NCBI GenBank assembly: GCA_037200885.1
Contig: JBBCIN010000003.1
Coordinates: 620,001-684,000, forward strand
Source: PMG-095 sp037200885
GTDB lineage: Bacteria; Myxococcota_A; Polyangia; Polyangiales; Polyangiaceae
DNA length: 64,000 nt
Direction of reading: 5' to 3'
The notes beneath the pieces were generated by a model, which ran no database searches, was not told the DNA's origin, and saw only the letters and a program-made list of their open reading frames with translations. The stretch's first letter is position 1, and every line of letters begins with the position of its first letter. Both the position numbers and the translations under genes were made by a program. Of the stretch, positions 41,701 through 49,504 are shown piece after piece.

Positions 41701-44055
41701 CGGTCCGAGCGCGCGCTGCACGCCCACCTCCGACGCAAAGTGCGAGAGCGCAGCCGCGACCGTCATCTCCAGCACGTCCGCCACGCTGACACCCGCGCGC
41801 GACACGGCCAACACGCTGTCCTTGAAGCGGCGCCCGCGGCAGGCCGGGCAGACTAGGCGCACGTCGGCCAAGAACTGCATCTCGACGGTTTCGTAGCCCT
41901 CGCCCGAGCACGCTTCACAGCGTCCGCCATCGACATTGAATGAAAAATCGGATGGCGAGAGTCCGAGCGCCAAAGCCTCGGGCTGTTTCGCATATAGCGC
42001 ACGCACCAAATCCCAAGCCTTGGTGTACGTCGCCGCGTTCCCGCGAGAGGTTCGCCCGAGCGGCGATTGATCGACCAAAGTCACGGATTTAACGGCAGAA
42101 ATGCCTTCTATCCCCGCGCACGCGCCGGGCGCTTCTTCGTCGAAGTCGCCTAACTTGCGAGCCAAGGTGCGGTACACGATGTCGACCGCCAACGTGCTCT
42201 TGCCCGAGCCGCTCGGCCCCGTGACTGCACAGAGCACTCCCAGCGGCAGCCGTGCGTCGATTGCGCGCAGGTTGTTTGCGCTCGCGCCTCTGACGGAAAG
42301 CCAACCCGTGGCCTGACGCACTTCACGACGCACGGAGCCGCTCGCGCCGAGCGCGCGTCCCGTCGCGGTGTCGACCGTCGTGAACGCGCTTGGCGGCGCG
42401 TCTTTGACCACGTGTCCGCCGTCGCTGCCCGCGCCCGGGCCGAGCTCGATCACGCGGTCCGCGCCGCGGATCACGGCCGGGTCGTGCTCGACCACGAGGA
42501 CGAGGTTGTCGCGCTGCGCGAGCTCTTGCAGAATCGCATTCAACGGCTCTACATCACTCGGATGCAAACCGACGGTCGGCTCATCGAGCACGAACAGCGC
42601 GCCACACAGCGAGGTCCCGAGCGCCGCAGTGAGCGTCACGCGCTGCGCCTCGCCGCCCGACAGCGTACGCGCCTGGCGATCGAGCGTGAGGTAGCCGAGC
42701 CCCACGCGGTCGAGGTAGCCGAGGCGGCTTTCGAGCTCTTTTCGCGCCAATTCGCCTTGCGCCGTGTGCGTCTTCAAGAGCCCGACTTGGCGCTTGGCTT
42801 CCAGAATTTCGAGCGCATGAAAATCCGCCAAGCTGATGCCCGCGACGCGATAGCTGAGGGCGGTCGGATTGAGTCGCTTGCCGTGGCATGCGTGGCATTG
42901 GTCGTACGAGCGATAGCGCGCGAGCAGCACGCGCACGTGCATCTTGTACGTCTTGGTCTCGAGCCATTTGAACCAGCCGATGACGCCCGGGAACGTCCCC
43001 TTGCTCCAGCCCCCGTCGCCCTCGAGCACGATCTTCTTGTGCGCGGCGGACAGCGTGGACCATGGCTTGTCGAGCGCGATGCCATGACGGCGACACAGCT
43101 TCGCGATCTCGGCGCGCTCCCACTTGGTGGAAGCGCCGCGCCAAGGCCGAACCGCGCCCTTCTCGATGCTGCGTGACTCATCCGGAATCACCTTGCCGAT
43201 ATCCACGCCCAAGGTACGGCCGAAGCCGCGGCAAGCTGGGCACGCGCCCAGCGGAGACTCATAGGAGAACAAGCCGGGTCGCGCCGGTGCGAGCTCCCGG
43301 CTGCACTCCGGGCAAGCCAGGCCGCGCTTGAGCTGAAAGCGGGCGCTGTCGCTGTGGATGTGAGCTACGCCGGCTGAGCGAGCCCAGGCCGTTTCGATGC
43401 CCTGAGCCAGTCTTTTCTCGTCTTTTCCGCTGCCAACGCGATCGACGATCACCTCCAGAGCGCCGCTCTCGAGCACCGCCGACGGCTTGATCGCGTCGAG
43501 CTCACAGGTCTTGCCACCGAGCCAGGCACGGCGATAGCCGTCCTTGAGCAGCCCCTCGCGCACTTCTAAGTATGCCTCCGTACCGGACACGCGCACCGGA
43601 TAGGTGACGACTCCGCGCGCGCTGCCCAAGCTCTCGGCCGCGCTACGCGCCGCGCTCAGCACGGAGAGCTCACGCGCTTCGAAGCCGTGCTCCGGACACA
43701 CCGGCTTGGCTTCGCGCAAGAACAGCGCCGACAAGTACGGCTCCAAATCGGCCATCGTCGCGATCGTCGAGCGCGAGCTCTTGATCGGCGCGCGTCGATC
43801 GACGGCGATGCCGGCGGGGATCGGCTCGAGCCGCTTCATTGGCGGTCGTTCCAAGCGCTCCAAGAACTGCCGCGCGTAGGGACTGAAGCTCTCGACGAAG
43901 CGTCGCTGTCCTTCGGCGTACAGCGTGTCCATCGCCAAGCTGCTTTTGCCTGCGCCGGACACGCCGGTGATGACCACCACCTGCCCCGGCACGAACTCGA
44001 GATCGATGCTCTTCAGGTTGTGGGTTTCAGCGCCTTCCAGGATCGTCGGTAGCAT
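38740..44055 (-). CDS. uvrA: Tandem double-length UvrA, excinuclease ABC subunit A
   Basis: 1771 aa, about twice E. coli UvrA (940). It contains two complete UvrA units joined near residue ~925-940, with four ABC ATPase modules. Walker A motifs are GVSGAGKSS (31-39) and later GPSGSGKST (~620 and ~975) and GVSGSGKST (~1476). All four signature motifs (LSGGEAQR or LSGGEMQR) and four Walker B/VLDEP(T/S)xGLH motifs are intact. Both units have the first zinc module (CPEC...CPAC; CPQC...CETC), the second zinc module (CEAC...CPAC; CPTC...CPTC) and a UvrB-binding-like insertion. UvrA detects bulky DNA lesions and loads UvrB for nucleotide excision repair. Fused double UvrA is known from chlamydiae. 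No uvrB or uvrC is nearby. ATG start at 44055. Confidence 0.95.
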   Translation of the reverse strand: MLPTILEGAETHNLKSIDLEFVPGQVVVITGVSGAGKSSLAMDTLYAEGQRRFVESFSPYARQFLERLERPPMKRLEPIPAGIAVDRRAPIKSSRSTIATMADLEPYLSALFLREAKPVCPEHGFEARELSVLSAARSAAESLGSARGVVTYPVRVSGTEAYLEVREGLLKDGYRRAWLGGKTCELDAIKPSAVLESGALEVIVDRVGSGKDEKRLAQGIETAWARSAGVAHIHSDSARFQLKRGLACPECSRELAPARPGLFSYESPLGACPACRGFGRTLGVDIGKVIPDESRSIEKGAVRPWRGASTKWERAEIAKLCRRHGIALDKPWSTLSAAHKKIVLEGDGGWSKGTFPGVIGWFKWLETKTYKMHVRVLLARYRSYDQCHACHGKRLNPTALSYRVAGISLADFHALEILEAKRQVGLLKTHTAQGELARKELESRLGYLDRVGLGYLTLDRQARTLSGGEAQRVTLTAALGTSLCGALFVLDEPTVGLHPSDVEPLNAILQELAQRDNLVLVVEHDPAVIRGADRVIELGPGAGSDGGHVVKDAPPSAFTTVDTATGRALGASGSVRREVRQATGWLSVRGASANNLRAIDARLPLGVLCAVTGPSGSGKSTLAVDIVYRTLARKLGDFDEEAPGACAGIEGISAVKSVTLVDQSPLGRTSRGNAATYTKAWDLVRALYAKQPEALALGLSPSDFSFNVDGGRCEACSGEGYETVEMQFLADVRLVCPACRGRRFKDSVLAVSRAGVSVADVLEMTVAAALSHFASEVGVQRALGPVEKLGLGYLRLGQPLSTLSGGEAQRLKLARALSEKHQGALFVLDEPSAGLHADEVARVLAALDVIVSAGGSVIVVEHDLDLIANADYILDLGPNAGIGGGLIVAHGAPREVALARDSRTGRALAEHFANREGKKASPTRGKRTPRAISSNPVASHEANLVVARAREHNLHDVSVKIPHGKLTVVTGPSGSGKSTLAFDVVFAEGQRRFLETLTPYARQFLPTMPRPDVDSVTGVPPSIALEQRTSRAGGKSTVATVTEVAHYLRLLYAKLGIAHCPTHDTPILRTSPAAILDKIRLLRGKVSLLAPAVQARKGTYLDVFSAAARDGIESSYADGKLVSNDDPPRLVRSQEHTIDLLICADVAATTISDADFARALRWGNGAVKLRVGSKETLHSTLSACPQCGFSVPELDPRWFSFATKQGRCETCEGNGVITPEPKRGRKKQVEAEPIAEPCPDCHGARLSPIPRAVRVADERYHELSARSIDGASERVQRLKFAAEQMPVAKPILAELRRRLDFLRDVGLGYLSLDRAAHTLSGGEMQRLRLAAQLGAGLTGALYVLDEPTIGLHPRDTGRLLGNLRNLVNLGSTVLVVEHDTETIRAADHLIDLGPGGGSRGGRVMAEGTPKQVLAIKESPTGRALAAAPVLREPQPIDRAAQQLVLTGATQNNLKDVELSIPLGSFTVVAGVSGSGKSTLIRHVLLPALREKLKLVTESPGRYQSLRGYQGLVRAVAVDQSPIGRTPRSTPATFLGIWNTIRKLFATTNEAKMAGYTAARFSFNSKGGGQCPTCEGQGAVTHEMSFLPDVVTACPTCDGLRFEPQTLDIKYLGRSIGEVLLLTAEEAVELFANHPTVSAPLQTLTDLGAGYITLGQGSHTLSGGEAQRLKLAAELTATRRHEKTLYVLDEPTTGLHIADVAKLMSVLGRLVERGDTLVVIEHHPQVIAGADYLVELGPEGGAQGGKIVAAGSPAKVAKGKTATASVVRALLA

Positions 44056-44115
44056 TCAGGGGACGACAGTCTGGGACAGAAAGCCAGAACCGCCAGCCCG
44101 ATCGGACGGGCAAGC

Positions 44116-45726
44116 TCAACCGAGGCGATGACGCCACCACAGTCCGCCCGCGACCAACGCCCCGAAGACGACGAGCCCGAGGCTCGTGACCAGGCTCGCG
44201 GCCAGCCACCGGCGCCACCCGGAGCGAATCGCGGCAAGGCGCCGGAGCCACACGACGGTGACCGAAGCGTTCAATGCCATGACCGGCAAGAGCAGGCTCC
44301 ATCCTTGCCACGTCGCGCCCATCGCCGGCAAGCCCGAGTCCCCGACCAAGCGCACGGCGAAGTCGTCGACCACGTGCAGCGCGAGCAAGCCGAGCCCATA
44401 CATGGCGATACCCGCGATGACCGCTGCTCGGACTTGTCCGAGTAGAGCGAGCACGCGACTGCTGTTTTCCCACACGCGGCGGCGCACGTGCAGCACCCAC
44501 AGCAATGCGGGCGTGAGCGAGCTGCCCACGATCGCGAGTGAGAGTAGCTCGAGCTCCACGCGGCTGAAACGATAGTGCGTGGCATGCTCGATGCCGCCGA
44601 TCGAGCTGATTGCGCCCGAGATCATCAACACGGCGGCCGTCAGCGTAAATAACACTAGGCGCGGGCGCGCGGCGTCCACGTCGGCGTCCGAGTCTTCGCG
44701 TGGCCTGCGCCGGCCGCTCGGATCTTGCTTGGTTGGTACAGCCGGGGCGATCGACTCGATGGGTCGCGCCAGGCTCTCCGATTCGAAGCCGGTGAGCGCT
44801 TGCTCGAATGCGGCCATGTCTTGGTAGCGCTCAGCGGGATCGCGGGCCATGGCCCGCTCGATCAACAGCTCGAGGCGCGGCGCAATCGTGGGTTCGACCG
44901 AGCGCGGTCGCGGAGGCTCGCTGTTCATCACGGCAAGCACGGTTGCTTGCGGCGACTCCGCGTCGAACGGCGGGCTACCGGTGAGCATCGTGTACAGCAC
45001 GACTCCGACTCCGTAGATGTCCGTGCGATGGTCGACGTCTTGCCCGCGCGCCTGCTCGGGTGCCATGTAAGCCGGCGTACCCATGATGCAGCCGGTCTGG
45101 GTCAGCTGGTTCTCGGAGCTATCGGAAAAGCGCGACAGCCCGAAATCGAGCACCTTGATCGACGGACGCTCGGGAAACGCGCGCGAGAAATCACCGACCA
45201 GAAAGATATTTTGCGGCTTCACATCGCGGTGGATGACCTGGCTTTGGTGCGCGGCTCCGAGCCCCTTGCACAGCTGGCGAGCGATGTGCACCGCGGTGGT
45301 CGCCGATAGCTTGCCCTGCGCCTTGAGGTGATCGGCGAGGTCGATGCCATCGAGGTACTCGGTGACCAGGTAGGGCAGGCCGTGGGGAGTGCGATCGATA
45401 TCGAGCACGGTCACTACGTTGGGGTGCGAAATCGCAGCGGCGGTCTCCGCCTCACGCTGAAAGCGCGCCAGCACCTGAGCGTTGCCAAAGAACTCTGGGT
45501 GCAGCACCTTCACCGCGACCCGCTTCTGTCGAATCCGGGTATGGCGCGCGAGGTAAACGCGCCCCATCCCGCCCTCACCTAGAATGCGCTCTGGCACGTA
45601 CGTGTCGTTGAGGGTGACGCCGATCAGATCCTCCCCAATATCGATCGGTTCGGTCGCCGAGGCCCACGACGTCCGGTCGAGGAGCTCTTCACTTGCAACC
45701 ACCTGGGTTTCGTTGGCCTTGGACAT
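44116..45726 (-). CDS. Ser/Thr protein kinase with multi-pass C-terminal membrane domain
   Basis: About 536 aa from ATG 45726. The kinase domain has the Gly loop GEGGMG (50-55), K73 (VAVKVL), HRD at 166-168 (HRDVKPQN), DFG and the APE motif (MGTPAYMAPEQ), so it should be active. After a Pro/Arg/Asp linker there are about five hydrophobic segments (LVLFTLTAAVLMISGAISSI, VELELLSLAIVGSSLTPALL, then AAVIAGIAMYGLGLLALHVV and two more). This makes a polytopic anchor unlike the single-pass kinases elsewhere in the window. The membrane part may sense a lipid or act with another membrane protein. It is 60 bp upstream of uvrA in the same direction. GTG at 45753 is an alternative start. The upstream region holds degraded sequence. 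Confidence 0.93.
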   Translation of the reverse strand: MSKANETQVVASEELLDRTSWASATEPIDIGEDLIGVTLNDTYVPERILGEGGMGRVYLARHTRIRQKRVAVKVLHPEFFGNAQVLARFQREAETAAAISHPNVVTVLDIDRTPHGLPYLVTEYLDGIDLADHLKAQGKLSATTAVHIARQLCKGLGAAHQSQVIHRDVKPQNIFLVGDFSRAFPERPSIKVLDFGLSRFSDSSENQLTQTGCIMGTPAYMAPEQARGQDVDHRTDIYGVGVVLYTMLTGSPPFDAESPQATVLAVMNSEPPRPRSVEPTIAPRLELLIERAMARDPAERYQDMAAFEQALTGFESESLARPIESIAPAVPTKQDPSGRRRPREDSDADVDAARPRLVLFTLTAAVLMISGAISSIGGIEHATHYRFSRVELELLSLAIVGSSLTPALLWVLHVRRRVWENSSRVLALLGQVRAAVIAGIAMYGLGLLALHVVDDFAVRLVGDSGLPAMGATWQGWSLLLPVMALNASVTVVWLRRLAAIRSGWRRWLAASLVTSLGLVVFGALVAGGLWWRHRLG

Positions 45727-45762
45727 GACGGAGCGAGAAGCAGAGAGAGACACGGAGCTCAG

Positions 45763-46122
45763 TTACGGCATCCGAGGATCACGGCAAAAGCTCGCTCGTG
45801 CACATACCGCTCTGGCACACCCGGTCCGGTGGTACCGGGCAGGCGTCGCACCAGCGGAGCTCATCGCGCCGCCTGACGCGGTTGCGCCGCCTGACGCAGT
45901 CGTGCCAGCTGAGCTCGTCGCACCAGCCGAGGCAGCGCTGGTTGTCGCTGCAGAGCCTCCGCACGCCACTAGCCAGAGAGCGCTAAACCCAACCGCTCCC
46001 AACTTCGAGACGATGGGCGGGCGTTCATGGGTGGCTTGAGGATAACCGAGCGCCCTCCCGCGCGCCTCCCGCAAAGCGAAGTCAGCGCCCGGAGCGAATT
46101 TCGCTCTGCGACAGTTCCACAC
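45763..46122 (-). pseudogene. Probable frameshifted small lipoprotein gene
   Basis: The minus strand encodes a lipoprotein-like N-terminus (KLGAVGFSALWLVACGGSA) followed by repeated ATSSAGTTASGGATASGGAM. In this frame the rest is implausible (RYHRTGCARAVCARASF). Shifting frame within the GGCGGC-type repeats gives CPVPPDRVCQSGMCTSELLP and a stop at 45779, a convincing Cys-rich lipoprotein end. The natural ATG (MNARP, just upstream of the signal) is also out of frame with the hydrophobic core. The gene thus appears broken by one or two small indels, possibly slippage in the repeats, or the assembly has errors here. Confidence 0.45.
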
Positions 46123-46149
46123 ATTGACTGCGCTAGACCGGGTGAGTTG

Positions 46150-46280
46150 CGATACGCGTGATCTCGAGGCGATGCTGTGGAGGCGCGCTGACCGTGCGCC
46201 CAGTGACGTCGAGTGCCGGCGCTGCGATGAAGCGCGAGCGCGCTATCTTTGCCGCCGGTCCAAAGCACCGCGCTGTTCAT
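46150..46280 (-). pseudogene. Remnant of a PP-loop ATPase gene (Dph6-like N-terminus)
   Basis: From ATG 46280, with a very good Shine-Dalgarno AGGAG 8 bases upstream, the first 21 codons read MNSAVLWTGGKDSALALHRS. This matches the N-terminus of Dph6/adenine-nucleotide alpha-hydrolase-like ATP-pyrophosphatases, including the S/TGGKDS PP-loop. After that the frame becomes Arg/Ser-rich nonsense, and no other frame restores the family. The rest of the gene is therefore gone or scrambled. Together with the broken lipoprotein next to it, this makes the 45.7-46.3 kb patch look like decaying DNA between a kinase and a lactonase gene. Confidence 0.45.
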
Positions 46281-46319
46281 CGTGCTCGCTCCTACCGCTC
46301 GAGTGGGCAGTCGAGCTAC

Positions 46320-47609
46320 CTAGTTCGCCGGCAAATTCGCGATGCCGACGAATTGCGGCTTCTGCGGCACATCTAGACTGAGCAACTTGGTCAGCGCCCC
46401 GTTCTTGGTGTTGACCGAAAACGAAGTGACGTTGCCCGATTCGTTGGCGACCAGCATCAGCTCACCGTCCGCAGACAGGGTGAAGCTGCGCGGCACGGCG
46501 CCGCCGGAAGGAGTGGTGTCGATGAACGTGAGCTTACCGGTGGCGCCATCGATCGAAAACCGGGCAATGCTGTCGTGGCCACGATTCGAGCCGTACACGA
46601 ACTTACCGGATGGCGCGACCACGACTTCGGCGCAGGTGTTCGAGCCACCATCGGTGCCTGCGGGCAACGTGGATTTGCTCTCCAGAAATGTCAGCCGCCC
46701 GAGCAGCGCGTCATACGAGTAAGCGGAGAGCGTGTCGTCGATTTCCGCGATCAAGTACGCGTACTTGCCGTTCGGATGAAAGGCGAGATGACGCGGTCCT
46801 GCACCTGCGGCGGTCAGTACCGAGGGCACTGCGTTCGGCATCAGAGTGCCAGTCGATACGTCGAAGGCATATTGCGCAATCGTGTCCGAGCCCTTGTTCA
46901 TCACGAACGCGAACTTGTTCCCGGGATCCGTCAAGATCATGTGCGGGTTCATGCCAGGGGACTTGTCGTCTCTGGGCGCTCCTAGGCTGCCGTCTGCGGC
47001 GATCGCAAACACGCGCGTGGTACCGCCGTCGTAATTGGCGACCATCAGGTATTTCCCCGAATGGTCGACCGAAACGAAGGCCGGCGCCCCGCCGCCCGAG
47101 TCCACTCGATTCAGGAACGTCAGATCGCCGGTCTTGGCGTCGACCTTGAACGAGGCCACCTTCGCATCCGGCTCATTCACCGCGTACAGGTGCGCGAGTG
47201 TTGGATCGAAGGCGAGAAACGAGGGGTAGTTGCCCGCCGCCACGCTCTTGACGAGGGTAAGCTTGCCGAGCGCGGCGTCGAGCCTGAAGATCGAGATCTG
47301 GCCATTGGTGCTGCCGACGTAAACGAACGGCACCGTCGCGATCGCCGCGGCGCCGCCCGCGCCCGCGCCCGCGCCCGCCGCGTTCTGCCCACCGCCCGAG
47401 CCAGCCGCCGCAGCACCTGCCACACCGAGTCCGCCGCCCGCGTCGGCTCCCGCTTCATTGCCGGTGTCGGTGGTGCCCGCGCTGCCCGGGTTGCCCGCGC
47501 CGGATGTCTCGCCGCCCGGCCCCGACGCGCTGGCTTCTCCGCAACCGCAGCAAAAAATGGCTGACAAGGCTAAAATCAGGCCCGATCGGCCTTCGAGGTA
47601 GAGCGCCAT
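46320..47609 (-). CDS. Secreted lactonase-family (7-bladed propeller) lipoprotein
   Basis: 429 aa. The signal (LILALSAIFCCGCG) carries a lipobox and is followed by ~80 residues of Gly/Ala/Ser-rich linker. The rest is a seven-bladed beta-propeller of the lactonase family (Pgl type). It has repeated blade motifs such as FVYVGSTNGQISIFRLD, LAFDPTLAHLYAVNEPDAKV, PRHLAFHPNGKYAYLIAEID and VAPSGKFVYGSNRGHDSIAR. Cytoplasmic relatives hydrolyse 6-phosphogluconolactone; this one is exported and lipidated, so the substrate is probably another lactone, or it is a binding propeller. It is divergent from smpB with 85 bp between them. Confidence 0.88.
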   Translation of the reverse strand: MALYLEGRSGLILALSAIFCCGCGEASASGPGGETSGAGNPGSAGTTDTGNEAGADAGGGLGVAGAAAAGSGGGQNAAGAGAGAGGAAAIATVPFVYVGSTNGQISIFRLDAALGKLTLVKSVAAGNYPSFLAFDPTLAHLYAVNEPDAKVASFKVDAKTGDLTFLNRVDSGGGAPAFVSVDHSGKYLMVANYDGGTTRVFAIAADGSLGAPRDDKSPGMNPHMILTDPGNKFAFVMNKGSDTIAQYAFDVSTGTLMPNAVPSVLTAAGAGPRHLAFHPNGKYAYLIAEIDDTLSAYSYDALLGRLTFLESKSTLPAGTDGGSNTCAEVVVAPSGKFVYGSNRGHDSIARFSIDGATGKLTFIDTTPSGGAVPRSFTLSADGELMLVANESGNVTSFSVNTKNGALTKLLSLDVPQKPQFVGIANLPAN

Positions 47610-47694
47610 GGGCTCATCCTGTGCTGAAAAGCGGCCACACGGAAGGCTGAAGTTGCACCTTCACGAGTGCACGGCATAGTGCTCGCCCCGCGCC

Positions 47695-48180
47695 ATGGCC
47701 GCACAGAAGAAAAAGCAAGACCAGGGCGATCGCCTGGTGTCGAAGAATCGCCGTGCGACCTTCGACTACACGCTCGGCGAAACCATCGAGGCCGGCTTGG
47801 TTTTGATGGGTAGTGAGGTGCGCGCGCTGCGCGAAGGGCCCGCCAACCTGATCGAAGCCTGGGTGGAGCTCGACCGACGCGGAGAAGCGTGGGTCAAAGG
47901 CATGCGCATCGCTACGCTCAAACACGCAGCCTTCGCTCATGAAGAGCTGCGGACGCGCAAATTGCTGCTGCACGAGGCGCAGATCGAGCGGCTACGCGAG
48001 GGCGTCCACCGCGAAGGCATGACGATCGTCGTCACCAAGTGCTATTTCAAGAATAACCGCGCCAAAATCGAGATTTCACTCGCCCGCGGCAAGAAGGATT
48101 ACGACAAGCGCCAGACCCTGCGCGAAAAAGACGGGCTGAAAGAAGCGCGAGCCGCCATGCAACGAGGGCGCAAAGGATGA
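47695..48180 (+). CDS. smpB: SsrA-binding protein SmpB
   Basis: 161 aa RNA-binding protein that delivers tmRNA to stalled ribosomes. The core starts VSKNRRATFDYTLGETIEAG and has the family signature LMGSEVRALREGPANLIEAW. Later elements are HEELRTRKLLLHEAQIERLR, the KCYFKNNRAKIEISLARGKK strand, and the basic C-terminal tail DYDKRQTLREKDGLKEARAA needed for decoding-centre contact. The length and domain order are standard. ATG at 47695; the next gene overlaps its stop by 4 bp. The ssrA gene is not in the window. Confidence 0.97.
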   Translation: MAAQKKKQDQGDRLVSKNRRATFDYTLGETIEAGLVLMGSEVRALREGPANLIEAWVELDRRGEAWVKGMRIATLKHAAFAHEELRTRKLLLHEAQIERLREGVHREGMTIVVTKCYFKNNRAKIEISLARGKKDYDKRQTLREKDGLKEARAAMQRGRKG

Positions 48181-48440
48181 ACGTCCCGCTCGCGGTCGTC
48201 CCCAGCGGCGAGGCCGCCATCGTCGAAAACCAAGGCGACTACGTGGTCGTGCGGTCCAGCGTCGCGTCGCCTCCTGGCTCGACCTTGAACATGCGCCACG
48301 GCGAGCTCCCGGTGCTCGTGAAAGTGCGCGGCTGTAAGCGCCTAGCAGAAAGCCAATTGCCTTTCCGCATCGAGGGACGCTTGGTCAGCTTCACGCGCCT
48401 CGCGCGTGAAGCGTTGTTCGGACAACCTCACTCCGACTAG
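48177..48440 (+). CDS. Small protein coupled to smpB, unknown function
   Basis: 87 aa; its ATG overlaps the smpB stop by 4 bp (ATGA). The sequence is beta-rich (YVVVRSSVASPPGSTL, then PVLVKVRGCKRLAESQLPFR and IEGRLVSFTRLAREALFG). The KVRGCKR and PFRIEGRL segments resemble small PilZ-like or barrel folds but lack a clear PilZ RxxxR motif. The product is probably cytoplasmic. I do not know the family. Its 3' end meets the opposite envelope-protein gene with a 4-bp overlap. Confidence 0.6.
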   Translation: MNVPLAVVPSGEAAIVENQGDYVVVRSSVASPPGSTLNMRHGELPVLVKVRGCKRLAESQLPFRIEGRLVSFTRLAREALFGQPHSD

Positions 48441-49504
48441 CGAGGCGTGAACACAACGCCGATGCCGAGTCCGAGCCAGGCTCCGTGCAAGCTCTCCGCG
48501 CTGCCAGCCAGCGATTGAAACTGCACTTCGCGCAGCAGCAGGCCCGCGTCCACTCCAAGGCTGAAACGCATTTGTCGACTGAGTCGCGGCTCGATTCGAA
48601 CCACCGCCGCCGCGCGCGCCGACCAGGTCTCGTTTTGATCCAAAATCCGATCGACGCCGCCAACTTTGGCTAGCCTGAGCCACGCGGCAGCTACGGCCAG
48701 CCCCAGATCCAGATCGAGCGCCTCGGCCAGAGAGACGCGCTGCATGGGAGCCAGCGACAGCTCGAGCCATTCGGAGTTTGCCGCGCCCGGCGCGCTACCG
48801 GCGAGCCAAGCAAAGCCCGCCTCGATGCGCGCGCGCTTCGAGAACGTCCATTGACCCAAGAGGCGCGGTCCCGCGAGGGTCGCTTGCAGATCGCCGATGG
48901 TCGCCACTTCGAAACTGGAGCGAAGTGCGAGTGGGCCGTCGAGCGCCCGACGTGCCTCGCGTGCGGCCTCCGCGGCACGCGTAAGCTCGGACGCACGCTC
49001 ACGTTCGGCCTGCATTTGCCGCTTCTTCTGCAAGCGCCGCGCAAGCTCGGCGGCCGCCAGCGCGACGCGACGCGCGCCGAGTTGGCCCGTCGCGTTGCTA
49101 GTCGAGACGAGGCGCGCGCCGTGATATTCACCGCGTTCCCAGAGCTCGACACGCACATCGTGCTCGACCAGCACGACTCGAAAAAAGAGCGGCGCGCGCG
49201 CGTGCTTGTTGCCGTTCGCTGGAGGTACGTCGATCTCCGAAAGTTCCAGTTGTACCAAGCGCCGCGTGGCGCGCGCGTCGAGCACGGACTCGGCGCTGTC
49301 GCCGATTTCGACCAATACCGGTCCGCCGCGCGCGAGACCTTCGCGGCTCAGCAGCGTGAGCGAAAGCAAACAGCTCGCCGCGAACAGCGCGCGCCGCCAG
49401 TACTCAGTGCGCTTCGCTGCTCGGCTCAGGGACGGTGCCGGGCGGCGCGTGGCTCTCGTCGGACTCGTCGTCGGGCTCGTCGTGGACGGGCTCCGGCTTT
49501 GCAC
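48437..49504 (-). CDS. Envelope protein, probably outer-membrane beta-barrel-like, third gene of the sigma cassette
   Basis: An N-terminal signal (RRALFAASCLLSLTLLSREG) is followed by a ~100-aa periplasmic domain. A charged helix (ELARRLQKKRQMQAERERAS) leads to ~190 residues of alternating amphipathic strands ending in GIGVVFTPR, an aromatic-terminated barrel-like pattern. No enzyme motif is visible. There is no ATG: the frame opens from GTG 49504, overlapping the upstream gene by 101 bp, or from a rarer codon (CTG) just upstream of the signal at ~49422. It forms an apparent operon with the membrane TPR protein and the ECF sigma factor upstream and may be the envelope component of the same response. 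Confidence 0.6.
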   Translation of the reverse strand: MQSRSPSTTSPTTSPTRATRRPAPSLSRAAKRTEYWRRALFAASCLLSLTLLSREGLARGGPVLVEIGDSAESVLDARATRRLVQLELSEIDVPPANGNKHARAPLFFRVVLVEHDVRVELWERGEYHGARLVSTSNATGQLGARRVALAAAELARRLQKKRQMQAERERASELTRAAEAAREARRALDGPLALRSSFEVATIGDLQATLAGPRLLGQWTFSKRARIEAGFAWLAGSAPGAANSEWLELSLAPMQRVSLAEALDLDLGLAVAAAWLRLAKVGGVDRILDQNETWSARAAAVVRIEPRLSRQMRFSLGVDAGLLLREVQFQSLAGSAESLHGAWLGLGIGVVFTPR

